Source: Eledone cirrhosa
Lineage: Eukaryota; Mollusca; Cephalopoda; Octopoda; Eledonidae
NCBI GenBank assembly: GCA_964016885.1
Contig: OZ024742.1
Location: forward strand, 358,346,087-358,410,086
Reading direction: 5' to 3'
DNA: 64,000 nt
Shown: piece after piece, positions 1-12,305 of the stretch
Position numbering within the stretch: position 1 is the first letter of the stretch
Layout of the letters: the number at the start of each line of letters is the position of its first letter
Program-made: the position numbers and the translations under genes
The notes under the pieces: generated by a model
What the model was told of the DNA's origin: nothing
Seen by the model: the letters and a program-made list of their open reading frames with translations, nothing else
Database searches by the model: none

Positions 1-187
1 ATTGACATCCCTCTGACTTCAACTTTGCTTTCCAGCTTTCTGGAGGTCAGTAAACTAGCAGACTATAGTGGTACATTTGTATAGTTGTAAGAGCGTGATC
101 TTGGATGCCATTGGGTAATATTTCTGAGTTCAAATCCTGCTGTGAACTTCATTACTGTGTAGTGTGACATATAATTTGTCAGCTGGT
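1..187. other. AT-rich DNA, possible decayed SINE head
   Basis: No open frame of note. A B-box-like string (gagttcaaatcctgc) near 126-140 resembles the internal promoter of a tRNA-derived SINE, but no A box or tail is recognisable, so this is only a possible remnant. Confidence 0.2.
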
Positions 188-191
188 TTAA

Positions 192-412
192 ACCTTTAGC
201 ATTTAAACTGGCTATATCCGGCCAGAACTCTCTCACCTCTTTCTATTCAAACCGGCTATAACCGGCCACTCATACTGATGTTAAGGTATTGTTCTCAACA
301 TAAATAATATCAAAATTTCATAGATTCGATATTATGTGAGATAATTATGTGAGGTAAAGTCTTTACCATGAAAATACAATAGTATATATAGAATAATGTA
401 AATGCTAGAGGG
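192..412 (-). mobile_element. piggyBac-type MITE, copy 1
   Basis: A non-autonomous element of about 221 bp flanked by TTAA at 188-191 and 413-416. The ends are inverted copies of a CCCTTTAGCATTTA-like terminus (one end changed to ACCTTTAGC). The interior matches four other copies in this window, at 42224, 51361, 52441 and 53981. A TTAA target with CCC..GGG termini is the hallmark of the piggyBac superfamily. No transposase is encoded, so mobility would depend on an enzyme supplied from elsewhere. Confidence 0.75.
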
Positions 413-416
413 TTAA

Positions 417-759
417 TTACATCAGCTCCCCTTTGGTGACTTGTTGCAAACATTCTAGTCAAGTCTTCAGTGTGAAGATACTTTTTTCTCTCCCTTCCTT
501 CCTCTAGTCTTGAAGGACCTGAATAGGGTCATAAGCATTACACCTTCTTCTAACTAAACAATACAAAACCAGGTAAGGAAGATTACAGGTTCTTTACATA
601 AATAAATAAGTAAATAATCTTTTATTTAATACCATTTTTTCAAATTTTTCATGATACTGAAACGTTTATAGAGAGTATAATTCAATTTGTTTTAAATATC
701 TATCATTGCAACTATGAAGCCTAATATTTCTTCTTTATTTTTGTTTTAACCTGACACCC
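417..759. other. No recognisable feature
   Basis: AT-rich single-copy-looking DNA with short T and A runs. I see no coding signal or terminal repeats. Confidence 0.5.
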
Positions 760-935
760 TATGTATGTATGTGTGCATGTATGTATGTGTGTGTATGTAT
801 GTGTATAAGTATATAGGTGTGTGTGTATGTATGTACATATGTATGTATGTGCATATGAATGTATGCATGTGTGTATATATGTATGTGTGTGTGTATGTGT
901 ATGTGTGTGTGTATGTGTATGTATGTATGTTCCAC
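760..935. repeat. TATG/TG microsatellite
   Basis: Imperfect (TATG)n and (TG)n alternate over about 175 bp. Open frames here, on both strands, are low-complexity Tyr/Val/Cys or His/Thr/Ile strings and are not genes. Confidence 0.9.
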
Positions 936-1106
936 TATCAAATCTCGACCACCCTTTGTATGTTTTTCATCAACAGATTTATAAACAGCTTTTCTCCCAG
1001 ATTAACATTGAATATAATACAGATTATATTCATCCTATTCTTCATCTGTTGGAATAAATTAGAAATTGTAGACAGGCAAACAGCAAACAGATAGATTGAT
1101 AAAAAG

Positions 1107-1166
1107 ACATGTAATTCATGCAAGCATGGAAGATGGACGTTAAACGATGATGATGATGATGATGAG
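1107..1166 (+). mobile_element. LINE/SINE 3' tail fragment
   Basis: The sequence runs through a 'gcaagcatggaagatgg' core and 'cgttaaa' into (GATGAT)n. This is the shared 3' terminus of the RTE LINEs and SINEs elsewhere in the window. The 5' part is missing. Confidence 0.65.
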
Positions 1167-2105
1167 GTAGATAGGGAGGTGCGTGAGACACCTACATAGA
1201 GAGGTAGGTATACACAAACAGATAGATAGATCATTTGAATATATCAGGTATTACAAACTTTTTACCTCATACACAGGTAATAAATATTTTAATGATTTCT
1301 TTCGCGGCCAACCTATAGTGACTTCTGCCTTACTATACTACTCTCCTACAGGTAACACCTACAGGTAACACCACTTCAATACCTTATATTCTTACTCTTC
1401 TATAAGGAAATCCTCATGGCTGTACAATCAAGTCATAACCAGTAGACTTTACTAATCTTATCCTTATACCTCTAGTTACAATTTCTTTATAACCTGAGTA
1501 ATTTCTGGGGTTATTTATTAAAACCTAATTTTCACTGAATACCCTTTTGCATATTTAAACATTTCAGTCATGAGGTTTGCAATGTACATATTATTACTGA
1601 TTCCATTAACAGAATTGATTTTATATTAGGCATTCGTTGTAGTTGTATTCTACATTGTTTCCTGTCTCAAGGATAAATATTAAGGTGTAGCCTTTATTCT
1701 AAGTATAAACTTTAACAGTTACAATTTCAAAATCAGCCAAACCTGCCATCTAGATTTATTCCCACCTCATTTTATTTTATGCTTTCATACTTTCTTTTGA
1801 AACAATTTTATTAATTCACAAATATATATTATCTTATTAGTTCTGAAAATATCAAATTGATTGAAACAATCTGTAAATTAATCTATAAATAAATTGCCAT
1901 ATTTAACTCTATTTCATGACGTACTGAGTATTTTATATAGTGAGTAAATATTCATACAAGCACCACCCCAGACAGACAAGTTGTTATTATAAAAAAGCTT
2001 CAGGAAAACTTTAGACATAAAATGGCGGTGCACCAGCATGGCCTCAGCCTGTTGGTTGGAACATGTGATAGAGTAATAGAGTATACAAAATATAAATGAA
2101 GAGAA
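1167..2105. other. No recognisable feature
   Basis: AT-rich DNA with no supported coding region. The last part (1990-2105) is the left flank of the large minisatellite. Confidence 0.5.
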
Positions 2106-5100
2106 ACTACAACAGCCTGTGAGACGTGTGGTGGAGTTGGGACACTGAAAGCCTGCGGTGTTTGGTGGAGTTGGGCCACTGACAGCCTGTGGTGTTTGGT
2201 AGAGTTGGGCCACTGACAGCCTGTGAGACGTGTGGTGGAGTTGGCCCACTGACAGCCTGTGGTATTTGGTGGAGTTGGGCCATTGACAGCCTGTGGTGTT
2301 TGGTGGAGTTGGGCCACTGACAGCCTGTGAGACGTGTGGTGGAGTTGGGACACTGAAAGCCTGTGATGTTTGGTGGAGTTGGGCCACTGACAGCCTGTGG
2401 TGTTTGGTAGAGTTGGGCCACTGACAGCCTGTGGTGTTTGGTGGAGTTGGGACACTGAAAGCCTGTGGTATTTGGTGGAGTTGGGCCACTGACAGCCTGT
2501 GAGACGTGTGGTGGAGTTGGGCCACTGACAGCCTGTGGTATTTGGTGGAGTTGGGCCACTGACAGCCTGTGGTATTTGGTGGAGTTGGGCCACTGACAGC
2601 CTGTAGTGTTTGGTAGAGTTGGGCCACTGACAGCCTGTGGTGTTTGGTAGAGTTGGGCCATTGACAGCCTGTGAGACGTGTGGTGGAGTTGGGCCACTGA
2701 CAGCCTGTGGTATTTGGTGGAGTTGGGCCACTGACAGCCTGTAGTGTTTGGTAGAGTTGGGCCACTGACAGCCTGTGGTGTTTGGTAGAGTTGGGCCACT
2801 GACAGCCTGTGGTATTTGGTGGAGTTGGGCCACTGACAGCCTGTGGTGTTTGGTAGAGTTGGGCCACTGAGAGCCTGTGGTATTTGGTGGAGTTGGGCCA
2901 CTGACAGCCTGTGGTGTTTGGTAGAGTTGGGCCACTGACAGCCTGTGAGACGTGTGGTGGAGTTGGGCCACTGACAGCCCGTGGTGTTTGGTGGAGTTGG
3001 GCCACTGAAAGCCTGTGGTGTTTGGTGGAGTTGGGCCACTGAAAGCCTGTGGTGTTTGGTGGAGTTGGGCCACTGACAGCCTGTGAGACGTGTGGTGGAG
3101 TTGGGCCACTGACAGCCTGTGGTGTTTGGTGGAGTTGGGCCACTGAAAGCCTGTGGTGTTTGGTGGAGTTGGGCCACTGAAAGCCTGTGGTGTTTGGTGG
3201 AGTTGGGCCACTGACAGCCTGTGGTGTTTGGTAGAGTTGGGCCACAGACAGCCTGTGGTATTTGGTAGAGTTGGGCCACTGACAGCCTGTGGTGTTTGGT
3301 GGAGTTGGGCCACTGACAGCCTGTGGTGTTTGGTAGAGTTGGGCCACTGACAGCCTGTGGTGTTTGGTGGTGGTGGGCCACTGACAGCCTGTGGTATTTG
3401 GTAGAGTTGGGCCACTGACAGCTTGTGGTGTTTGGTAGAGTTGGGCCACTGACAGCCTGTGGTGTTTGGTGGAGTTGGGCCACTGACAGCCTGTGGTGTT
3501 TGGTAGAGTTGGGCCACTGACAGCCTGTGGTATTTGGTGGAGTTGGGCCACTGACAGCCTGTGGTGTTTGGTGGAGTTGGGCCACTGACAGCATGTGGTG
3601 TTTGGTAGAGTTGGGCCACTGACAGCCTGTGGTATTTGGTGGAGTTGGGCCAGTGACAGCCTGTGGTATTTGGTGGAGTTGGGCCACTGACAGCTTGTGG
3701 TATTTGGTGGAGTTGGGCCACTGACAGCCTGTGGTGTTTGGTAGAGTTGGGCCAATGACAGCCTGTGGTGTTTGGTAGAGTTGGGCCACTGACAGCCTGT
3801 GGTGTTTGGTGGAGTTGGGCCACTGAAAGCCTGTGGTGTTTGGTGGAGTTGGGCCACTGACAGCCTGTTGTATTTGGTAGAGTTGGGCCACTGACAGCCT
3901 GTTGTATTTGGTAGAGTTGGGCCACTGACAGCCTGTTGTATTTGGTAGAGTTGGGCCACTGACAGCCTGTAATGTTTGGTAGAGTTGGGCCACTGACAGC
4001 CTGTGGTGTTTGGTAGAGTTGGGCCACTGACAGCCTCTGGTGTTTGGTGGAGATGGGCCACTGACAGACTGTGAGAAGTTTGGAGAGCTGGCCCACTAAC
4101 AGCCTGTGGTGTTTGGTGGAGTTGGGCCACCGAGAGCTTGTGGTGTTTGGTAGAGTTGGGCCACTGACAGCCTGTGGTGTTTGGTAGAGTTGGGCCACTG
4201 ACAGTCTGTGGTGTTTGGTGGAGTTGGGCCACTGACAGCCTGTGGTGTTTGGTAGAGTTGGGCCACTGACAGCTTGTGGTGTTTGGTGGAGTTGGGCCAC
4301 TGACAGCCTGTGGTGTTTGGTAGAGTTGGGCCACTGACAGCCTGTGGTGTTTGGCAGAGTTTGCCAGTGACACCCTGTGGTGTTTGGTAGAGTTGGGCCA
4401 CAGACAGCCTGTGGTGTTTGGTGGAGTTGGGCCACTGACAGACTGTGAGAAGTTTGGTAGAGTTGGGCCACTGACAGACTGTGAGAAGTTTGGTAGAGTT
4501 GGGCCACTGACAGCTTGTGGTGTTTGGTAGAGTTGGGCCACTGACAGCCTGTGGTGTTTGGTAGAGTTGGGCCACTGAGAGCCTGTGGTGTTTGGTGGAG
4601 TTGGGCCACTGACAGCCTGTGGTGTTTGGTAGAGTTGGGCCACTGACAGCTTGTGGTGTTTGGTGGAGTTGGGCCACTGACAACCTGTCGTGTTTGGTAA
4701 AGTTGGGCCAGTGACAGCCTGTGGTGTTTGGTAGAGTTTGCCAGTGACAGCCTGTGGTGTTTGGTAGAGTTGGGCCACCGACAGCCTGTAGTATTTGGTA
4801 GAGTTGGGCCACTGACAGTCTGTGGTGTTTGGCAGAGTTGGGCCAGTGACAGCCTGTGGTGTTTGGTAGAGTTGGGCCACTGACAGCCTGTAGTATTTGG
4901 TGGAGTTGGGCCACTGACAGCCTGTGTTGTTTGGTAGAGTTGGGCCACTGACAACCTGTGGTATTTGGTAGAGTTGGGCCACTGACAGCCTGTGGTATTT
5001 GGTGGAGTTGGGCCACTGAGAGCCTGTGGTGTTTGGTGGAGTTGGGCCACTGACAGCCTGTGGTATTTGGTAGAGTTGGGCCACCGACAGCCTGTGGTGT

Positions 5101-8100
5101 TTGGTAGAGTTGGGCCACTGACAGCGTGTGGTGTTTGGCAGAGTTGGGCCAGTGACAGCCTGTGGTGTTTGGTAGAGTTGGGCCACTGACAGCCTGAGGT
5201 GTTTGGTAGAGTTGGGCCACTGACAGCCTGTGGTATTTGGTAGAGTTGGGCCACTGACAGCCTGTGATGTTTGGTAGAGTTGGGCCACTGACAGCCTGTG
5301 GTGTTTGGTAGAGTTGGGCCACTGACAGCCTGTGGTATTTGGTAGAGTTGGGCCACTGACAGCCTGTAATGTTTGGTAGATTTGGGCCACTGACAGCCTG
5401 TGGTGTTTGGTAGAGTTGGGCCACTGACAGCCTGTGGTGTTTGGTGGAGTTGGGCCACCGAGAGCTTGTGGTGTTTGGTAGAGTTGAGCCACTGACAGCC
5501 TGTGGTGTTTGGTAGAGTTAGGCCACTGACAGCCTGTGGTGTTTGGTGGAGTTGGGCCACTGACAGCCTGTGGTGTTTGGTAGAGTTGGGCCACTGACAG
5601 CTTGTGGTGTTTGGTGGAGTTGGGCCACTGACAGCCCGTGGTGTTTGGTAGAGTTGGGCCACTGACAGCCTGTGATGTCTGGCAGAGTTTGCCAGTGACA
5701 GCCTGTGGTGTTTGGTAGAGTTGGGCCACTGACAGCCTGTGATGTTTGGTGGAGTTGGGCCACTGACAGACTGTGAGAAGTTTGGTAGAGTTGGGCCACT
5801 GACAGCCTGTGGTGTTTGGTGGAGTTGGGCCACTGACAGCCTGTGGTGTTTGGTGGAGTTGGGGCACTGACAGCCTGTGGTGTTTGGTAGAGTTGGGCCA
5901 CTGACAGCTTGTGGTGTTTGGTGGAGTTGGGCCACTGACAGCCTGTGGTGTTTGGTAGAGCTGGGCCACTGACAGCCTGTGGTGTTTGGCAGAGTTTGCC
6001 AGTGACAGCCTGTGGTGTTTGGTAGAGTTGGGCCACTGACAGCCTATAGTATTTGGTAGAGTTGGGCCACTGACAGCCTGTGGTGTTTGGCAGAGTTGGG
6101 CCTGTGACAGCCTGTGGTGTTTGGTAGAGTTGGGCCACTGACAGCCTGAGGTATTTGGTAGAGTTGGGCCACTGACAGCCTGTGTTGTTTGGTTGAGTTG
6201 GGCCACTGACAGCCTGTGGTATTTGGTGGAGTTGGGCCACTGACAGCCTGTGGTGTTTGGTAGAGTTGGGCCACGTACAGCTTGTGTTGTTTGGTAGAGT
6301 TGAGTCACTGACAGCCTGTGCTGCTTGGTAGAGTTGGGCCACTGACAGCCTATGGTGTTTAGTGGAGTTGAGCCACTGACAGCCTGTGGTATTAGGTAGA
6401 GTTGGGCCACTGACAGCCTGTGGTATTTGGTAGAGTTGGGCCACTGACAGCCTGTGGTGTTTGGCAGAGTTAGGCCACTGACAGACTGTGGTGTTTGGTA
6501 GACTTGGGCCACTGACAGACTGTGGTGTTTAGTAGAGTTCGGCCACTGACAGCCTGTGGTGTTTGGTAGAGTTGGGCCACTGACAGCCTGTGGTGTTTGG
6601 TGGAGTTGGGCCACTGACAGACTGTGGTGTTTGGTAGAGTTGGGCCACTGACAGACTGTGGTGTTTGGTAGAGTTGGGCCACTGACAGCCTGTGGTGTTT
6701 GGTGGAGTTGGGCCACTGACAGACTGTGGTGTTTGGTAGACTTGGGCCACTGACAGACTGTGGTGTTTGGTAGAGTTGGGCCACTGACAGCTTGTGGAGT
6801 TTGGTAGAGTTGTGCCACTGACAGCTTGTGGTGTTTGGTAGAGTTGGGCCACTGACAGCCTGTGGTATTTGGTGAAGTTGGGCCACTGACAGACTGTGGT
6901 GTTTGTTAGACTTGGGCCACTGACAGACTGTCGTGTTTGTTAGACTTGGGCCACTGACAGACTGTGGTGTTTAGTAGAGTTGGGCCACTGACAGCCTGTG
7001 GTGTTTGGTGGAGTTGGGCCACTGACAGACTGTGGTGTTTGGTAGAGTTGGGCCACTAAAAGCCTGTGGTGTTTGGTAGAGTTGGGCCACTGACAGCTTG
7101 TGGTGTTTGGTAGAGTTGGGCCACTGACAGCCTGTGCTGTTTGGTGGAGTTGTGCCGCTGACAGTCTGTGGTGTTTGGTAGAGTTGGGCCACTGACAGCC
7201 TGTGAGAAGTTTGGTAGAGTTGGGCCACTGACAGCCTGTGGTGTTACGTGGAGTTGGGCCACTGACAGCCTGTGGTGTTTGGTGGAGTTGGGGCACTGAC
7301 AGCCTGTGGTGTTTGGTAGAGTTGGGCCACTGACAGCTTGTGGTGTTTGGTGGAGTTGGGCCACTGACAGCCTGTGGTGTTTGGTAGAGTTGGGCCACTG
7401 ACAGCCTGTAGTGTTTGGTAGAATTGGGCCACTGACAGCCTGTGGTGTTTGGCAGAGTTTGCCAGTGACAGCCTGTGGTGTTTGGTAGAGTTGGGCCACT
7501 GACAGCCTATAGTATTTGGTAGAGTTGGGCCACTGACAGCCTGTGGTGTTTGGCAGAGTTGGGCATGTGACAGCCTGTGGTGTTTGGTAGAGTTGGGCCA
7601 CTGACAGCCTGAGGTATTTGGTAGAGTTGGGCCACTGACAGCCTGTGTTGTTTGGTTGAGTTGGGCCACTGACAGCCTGTGGTATTTGGTGGAGTTGGGC
7701 CACTGACAGCCTGTGGTGTTTGGTAGAGTTGGGCCACGTACAGCTTGTGTTGTTTGGTAGAGTTGAGTCACTGACAGCCTGTGCTGCTTGGTAGAGTTGG
7801 GCCACTGACAGCCTATGGTGTTTAGTGGAGTTGAGCCACTGACAGCCTGTGGTATTAGGTAGAGTTGGGCCACTGACAGCCTGTGGTATTTGGTAGTGTT
7901 GGGCCACTGACAGCCTGTGGTGTTTGGCAGAGTTGGGCCACTGACAGACTGTGGTGTTTAGTAGAGTTCGGCCACTGACAGCCTGTGGTGTTTGGTAGAG
8001 TTGGGCCACTGACAGCCTGTGGTGTTTGGTGGAGTTGGGCCACTGACAGACTGTGGTGTTTGGTAGAGTTGAGCCACTGACAGACTGTGGTGTTTGTTAG

Positions 8101-10812
8101 ACTTGGGCCACTGACAGACTGTGGTGTTTGGTAGAGTTGGGCCACTGACAGCTTGTGGAGTTTGGTAGAGTTGGGCCACTGACAGCTTGTGGTGTTTGGC
8201 AGAGTTGGGCCACTGACAGCCTGTGGTATTTGGTGAAGTTGGGCCACTGACAGACTGTGGTGTTTGTTAGACTTGGGCCACTGACAGACTGTGGTGTTTG
8301 TTAGACTTGGGCCACTGACAGACTGTGGTGTTTAGTAGAGTTGGGCCACTGACAGCCTGTGGTGTTTGGTGGAGTTGGGCCACTGACAGACTGTGGTGTT
8401 TGGTAGAGTTGGGCCACTAAAAGCCTGTGGTGTTTGGTAGAGTTGGGCCACTGACAGCTTGTGGTGTTTGGTAGAGTTGGGCCACTGACAGCCTGTGGTG
8501 CTTGGTAGAGTTTGGCCACTAACAGCCTGTGAGACGTTTGGTAGAGTTGGGCCACTGACAGCTTGTGGTGATTGGTAGAGTTGGGTCACTGACAGCCTGT
8601 GGTGTTTGGTAGATTTGGGCCACTGACAGCTTGTGGTGTTTGGTAGAGTTGGGCCACTGACAGCTTGTGGTGTTTGGTAGAGTTGGGCGACTGACAGCCT
8701 GTGGTGTTTGGTGGAGTTGGGCCACTGACAGCCTGTGGTATTTGGTGGGGTTGGGCCACTGACAGCCTGTGGTGTTTGGTAGAGTTGGGCCACTGACAGC
8801 CTGTGGTGTTTGGTAGAGTTGGGCCACTGACAGCCTGTTGTGTTTGGTAGAGTTGGGCCACTGACAGCCTGTGGTGTTTGGTGGAGTTGGGCCACTGACA
8901 GCCTGTGGTGTTTGGTAGAGTTGGGCCACTGACAGCTTGTGGTGTTTGGTGGAGTTGGGCCACTGACAGCCTCTGGTGTTTGGTAGAATTGGGCCACTGA
9001 CAGCCTGTGGTGTTTGGTAGAGTTGGGCCACTGACAGCCTGTGGTGTTTAGTGGAGTTGGGCCACAGACAGCCTGTGGTGCTTGGTAGAGTTGGGCCACT
9101 GACAGCCTGTGGTATTTGGTGAAGTTGGGCCACTGACAGCCTGTGGTTTTTGGTGGGGTTGGGCCACTGACAGCCTGTGAGACGTTTTGTAGATTTGGGC
9201 CACTGACAGCCTGTGGTGTTTGTGGAGTTGGGCCACTGACAGCGTGTGGTGTTTGGTAGAGTTGGGCCACTGACAGCCTGTGGTGTTTGGTGGAGTTGGG
9301 CCACTGATAGCCAGTGAGACGTTCGGTAGAGTTGGGCCACTGACAGCCTGTGGTGTTTGGTAGAGTTGGGCCACTGACAGCCTATGGTGTTTCGTAGAGT
9401 TGGGCCACTGACAGCCTGTGGTGTTTGGTGGAGTTGGGCCACTGATAGCCAGTGAGACGTTCGGTAGAGTTGGACCACTGACAGCCTGTGGTGTTTGGTG
9501 GAGTTGGGCCACTGACAGCCTGTGAGACGTTTGGTAGAGTTGGGCCACTGACAGCTTGTGTTCTTTGGTAGAATTGGGCCACTGACAGCTTGTGGTGTTT
9601 GGTAGAGTTGGGCCACTGACAGCCTGTGGTGTTTGGTAGAGTTGGACCACTAACAGCCTGTGAGACGTTTGGTAGAGTTGGGCCACTGACAGCTTGTGGT
9701 GTTTGGTAGAATTGGGCCACTGACAGCTTGTGGTGTTTGGTAGAGTTGGGGCACTGACAGCCTGTGGTGTTTGGTAGAGTTGGGCCACTGACACCCTGTG
9801 GTGTTTGGTGGAGTTGTGCCGCTGACAGCGTGTGGTGTTTGGTAGAGTTGGGCCACTGACAGCCTGTGGTGTTTGGTAGAGTTGGGCCACTGATAGCATG
9901 TGGTGTTTGGTGGAGTTGGGCCACTGACAGCCTGTGGTGTTTGTTGGAGTTGGGCCACTGACAGCCTGTGGTATTTGGTGGAGTTGGGCCACTGACAGCC
10001 TGTGGTGTTTTGTAGTGTTGGGCCACTGACAGCCTGTGGTGTTTGGTGGAGTTGGGCCACTGACAGCCTGTGGTGTTTGGTAGAGTTGGGCCACTGACAG
10101 CTTGTGGTGTTTGGTAGAGTTGGGCCACTGACAGCCTATGGTGTTTGGTAGAGTTGGGCCACTGACAGCCTGTGGTGTTTGGTGGAGTTGGGCCACTGAC
10201 AGCCTGTGGTGTTTGGTAGAGTTGGGCCACTGACAGCCTGTGGTGTTTTGTAGTGTTGGGCCACTGACAGCCTGTGGTGTTTGGTGGATTTGGGCCACTA
10301 ACAGCCTGTGGTATTTGGTAGATTTGGGCCACTGACAGCTTGTGGTCTTTGGTAGAATTGGGCCACTGACAGCTTGTGGTGTTTGGTAGAGTTGGGCCAC
10401 TGACAGCTTGTGGTGTTTGGTAGAGTTGGTCCACGGACAGCTTGTGGTGTTTGGTAGAGTTGGGCCACTGACAGCTTGTGGTGTTTGGTAGAGTTGGGCC
10501 ACTGACAGCCTGTGGTGTTTGGTAGAGTTGGGCCACTGACAGCTTGTGGTATTTGGTGGAGTTGGGCCACTGACAGCTTTTGGTATTTGGTGGAGTTGGG
10601 CCACTGATAGCCTGTGGTGTTTGGTAGAGTTGGGCCAGTGATAGCCTATGGTGTTTGGTAGAGTTGGGCCACTGACAGCCTGTGGTGTTTGGTAGAGTTG
10701 GGCCACTGACAGCTTGTGGTGTTTGGTGGAGTTGGGCCACTGACAGCCTGTGGTATTTGGTGGAGTTGGGCCAGTGACAGGCTGTGGTGTTTTGTAGAGT
10801 TGGGCCCCTGAC
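2106..10812. repeat. 8.7-kb minisatellite, ~34-bp unit, ~255 copies
   Basis: Head-to-tail units of about 34 bp each read gcctgtggtgtttggtagag followed by ttgggccactgaca. Units vary at a few fixed sites: GCCTG/GCTTG/GACTG, TGGTG/TGGTA and TAGAG/TGGAG. There are 33-bp variants (ttgccagtgaca, e.g. 4353, 5689, 5989, 7451) and longer units with gtgagacgtgtgg or gtgagaagtttgg. The minus-strand consensus lacks stop codons and 34 is not a multiple of three. All three minus frames are therefore open for kilobases, giving a 34-residue protein repeat (three DNA units). The largest is 1,634 codons at 1914-6818. The same peptide recurs in all frames, which is what an untranslated repeat would give. I therefore do not call a gene. 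Higher-order duplications are present within the array. Confidence 0.95.
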
Positions 10813-11176
10813 AACGAAGTTCTCATCTTCACTGGTGGTTCACCATACTGAGGTGTCAGGTAATGCACATGAGGGTACCTGGTTGTTTCAGTGCCTTAGC
10901 CTCACCATCACCTATGGTAACGTTCCAAGCTTATTGTCTTTCCTCAAAACATTCTGTTGACCTGTATGATGTGATATGTGGCCGATTCTCACAATTCGCA
11001 GTCAATTGATGGTCACTTTTGGTTTTGCTTCCCCTTCTTTTTTTCTTTCACCTACTCTGGTCATGTGTTTTGGTGTTGTTGTTGTGAGGTTCCTGACAAT
11101 GGTTGGTTGCATTTCTTATATGTTTATATTTGTAATGTTATTCTGAAAGCATTGTAAAAAATGTGTAATTTTAATT
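10813..11176. other. Right flank of the minisatellite, no feature
   Basis: Single-copy-looking sequence follows the last degenerate unit. No coding signal or terminal repeats are visible. Confidence 0.5.
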
Positions 11177-11463
11177 ATGTATATATATATATACATGTGA
11201 TTGTGTGTATATATATGCATGTGTTTGTGTGTATATACACATGTGATTGTGTTTATGTATGCATGTGATTGTGTGTATATATATATGTATGTGTTCATGT
11301 CTATATATGTATGTGTTTGTGTGTATGTAAGAATGTCATTGTGTGTATGCATGTATGTGATTATGTGTATGTGTGTATGTGATTGTGTGTATATATGTAT
11401 ATGTTTATGTGTATGTATGTATATGTTTATGTGTGTGTATGTATATGATTGTGTGTATTATAT
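11177..11463. repeat. TG/TATG-rich microsatellite
   Basis: Imperfect tgtgtatatatgtatg repeats cover about 285 bp and directly abut the SINE that follows. Predicted peptides here are simple-sequence artefacts. Confidence 0.85.
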
Positions 11464-11475
11464 GATGGTGTATAT

Positions 11476-11827
11476 GGAGGCACATGCCTTAGTGGTTAGA
11501 CCATTGGCCTTGCAATCGAAAGGTGGTGAGTTCAATTCTCAGACCGGGTGATGTGTTGTTTCCTTGAGCAAGACACTTTATTTCACATTACTCCAGTTTA
11601 CTCAGCTGTAGAAATGAGATGATAGGGACTGGGATCCCTATCATTCCACTGCAAAGTGGTCGTGGAGGTGCCACGGCAAAAAAGCAACCAGCACTCACTG
11701 TAAATGAGGTTGGTGTTAGGAAGGGCATCCAGCTGTACAATTCAAGCCAGAATCAGTTCCCATCCCACCCTTGCAAGCATGGAAAAGCGGGCGTAAAATG
11801 ATGATGATGATGATGATGATGATGATA
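11476..11827 (+). mobile_element. tRNA-derived SINE with LINE-type tail
   Basis: The head has a Pol III A box (cttagtggttagaccattgg, from 11488) and B box (gagttcaattctcag, from about 11528). A SINE body follows (ctccagtttactcagctgta). From about 11640 to the (GATGAT)n tail at 11799-11826 the element is collinear with the 3' UTR of the RTE LINEs here. The shared landmarks are ggtcgtggaggtgcca, ggtgttaggaagggcatcc and a cgtaaaatgatgatg end. Internal boxes would drive Pol III transcription. The shared tail suggests retrotransposition by the LINE enzyme. It is a SINE and not a functional tRNA gene, because the sequence lacks a foldable acceptor stem and continues into the body. Confidence 0.85.
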
Positions 11828-12305
11828 TGTATGCATCTGATTGTGTGTGTATCTATGTATATGATGGTGTATATGTATGCATGTGATTATGTTGATGGAC
11901 AGAGAAATGTTGAGTATAATAAATTGGATGCAGGTTTTCTTGTTCTGTTATTTTCGTAAACATCTGTGACATATGAGTGTATGCAGTTATTTGAATTAAG
12001 ATTAATATATTGCTTGTACTTATTTCAGTGATCAGAGGGAAGAAAGTGAAACTTATCTCAATGAAATGTGCACTCAAAACAGAACAAAATTAAATTTAGA
12101 GAAAGAATTTATTATAAGTTCTGCCAGTTATATTGAAACACTCCATCTACTTAAAGCTGGCCACATTAAATATATTAGTGTCCTGACTAGGAACAAAACA
12201 TTTTATTTTCTAAAACTAAATTGAATTGCATAGTCACGAAAAGAAGGCTTTAAATAAATGTTATATGTATATACATACATACATACATATATATATATAT
12301 ATAAG
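11828..12305. other. No gene; short TA tract
   Basis: AT-rich DNA ending in a (TACA)n/(TA)n tract at 12276-12303, into which the next SINE is inserted. The open frames are short and lack any recognisable motif. Confidence 0.45.

Noticed and set aside
2106..10812. CRISPR-like array
   Set aside because: Units are contiguous with no unique spacers, and the context is eukaryotic.
1914..10868. Very long minus-strand ORFs (up to 1,634 codons) as a repetitive protein gene
   Set aside because: The same peptide repeat occurs in all three minus frames because the 34-bp unit has no stop. There is no start context, no signal peptide and no splice structure. The flanking codons are unrelated low-quality sequence.
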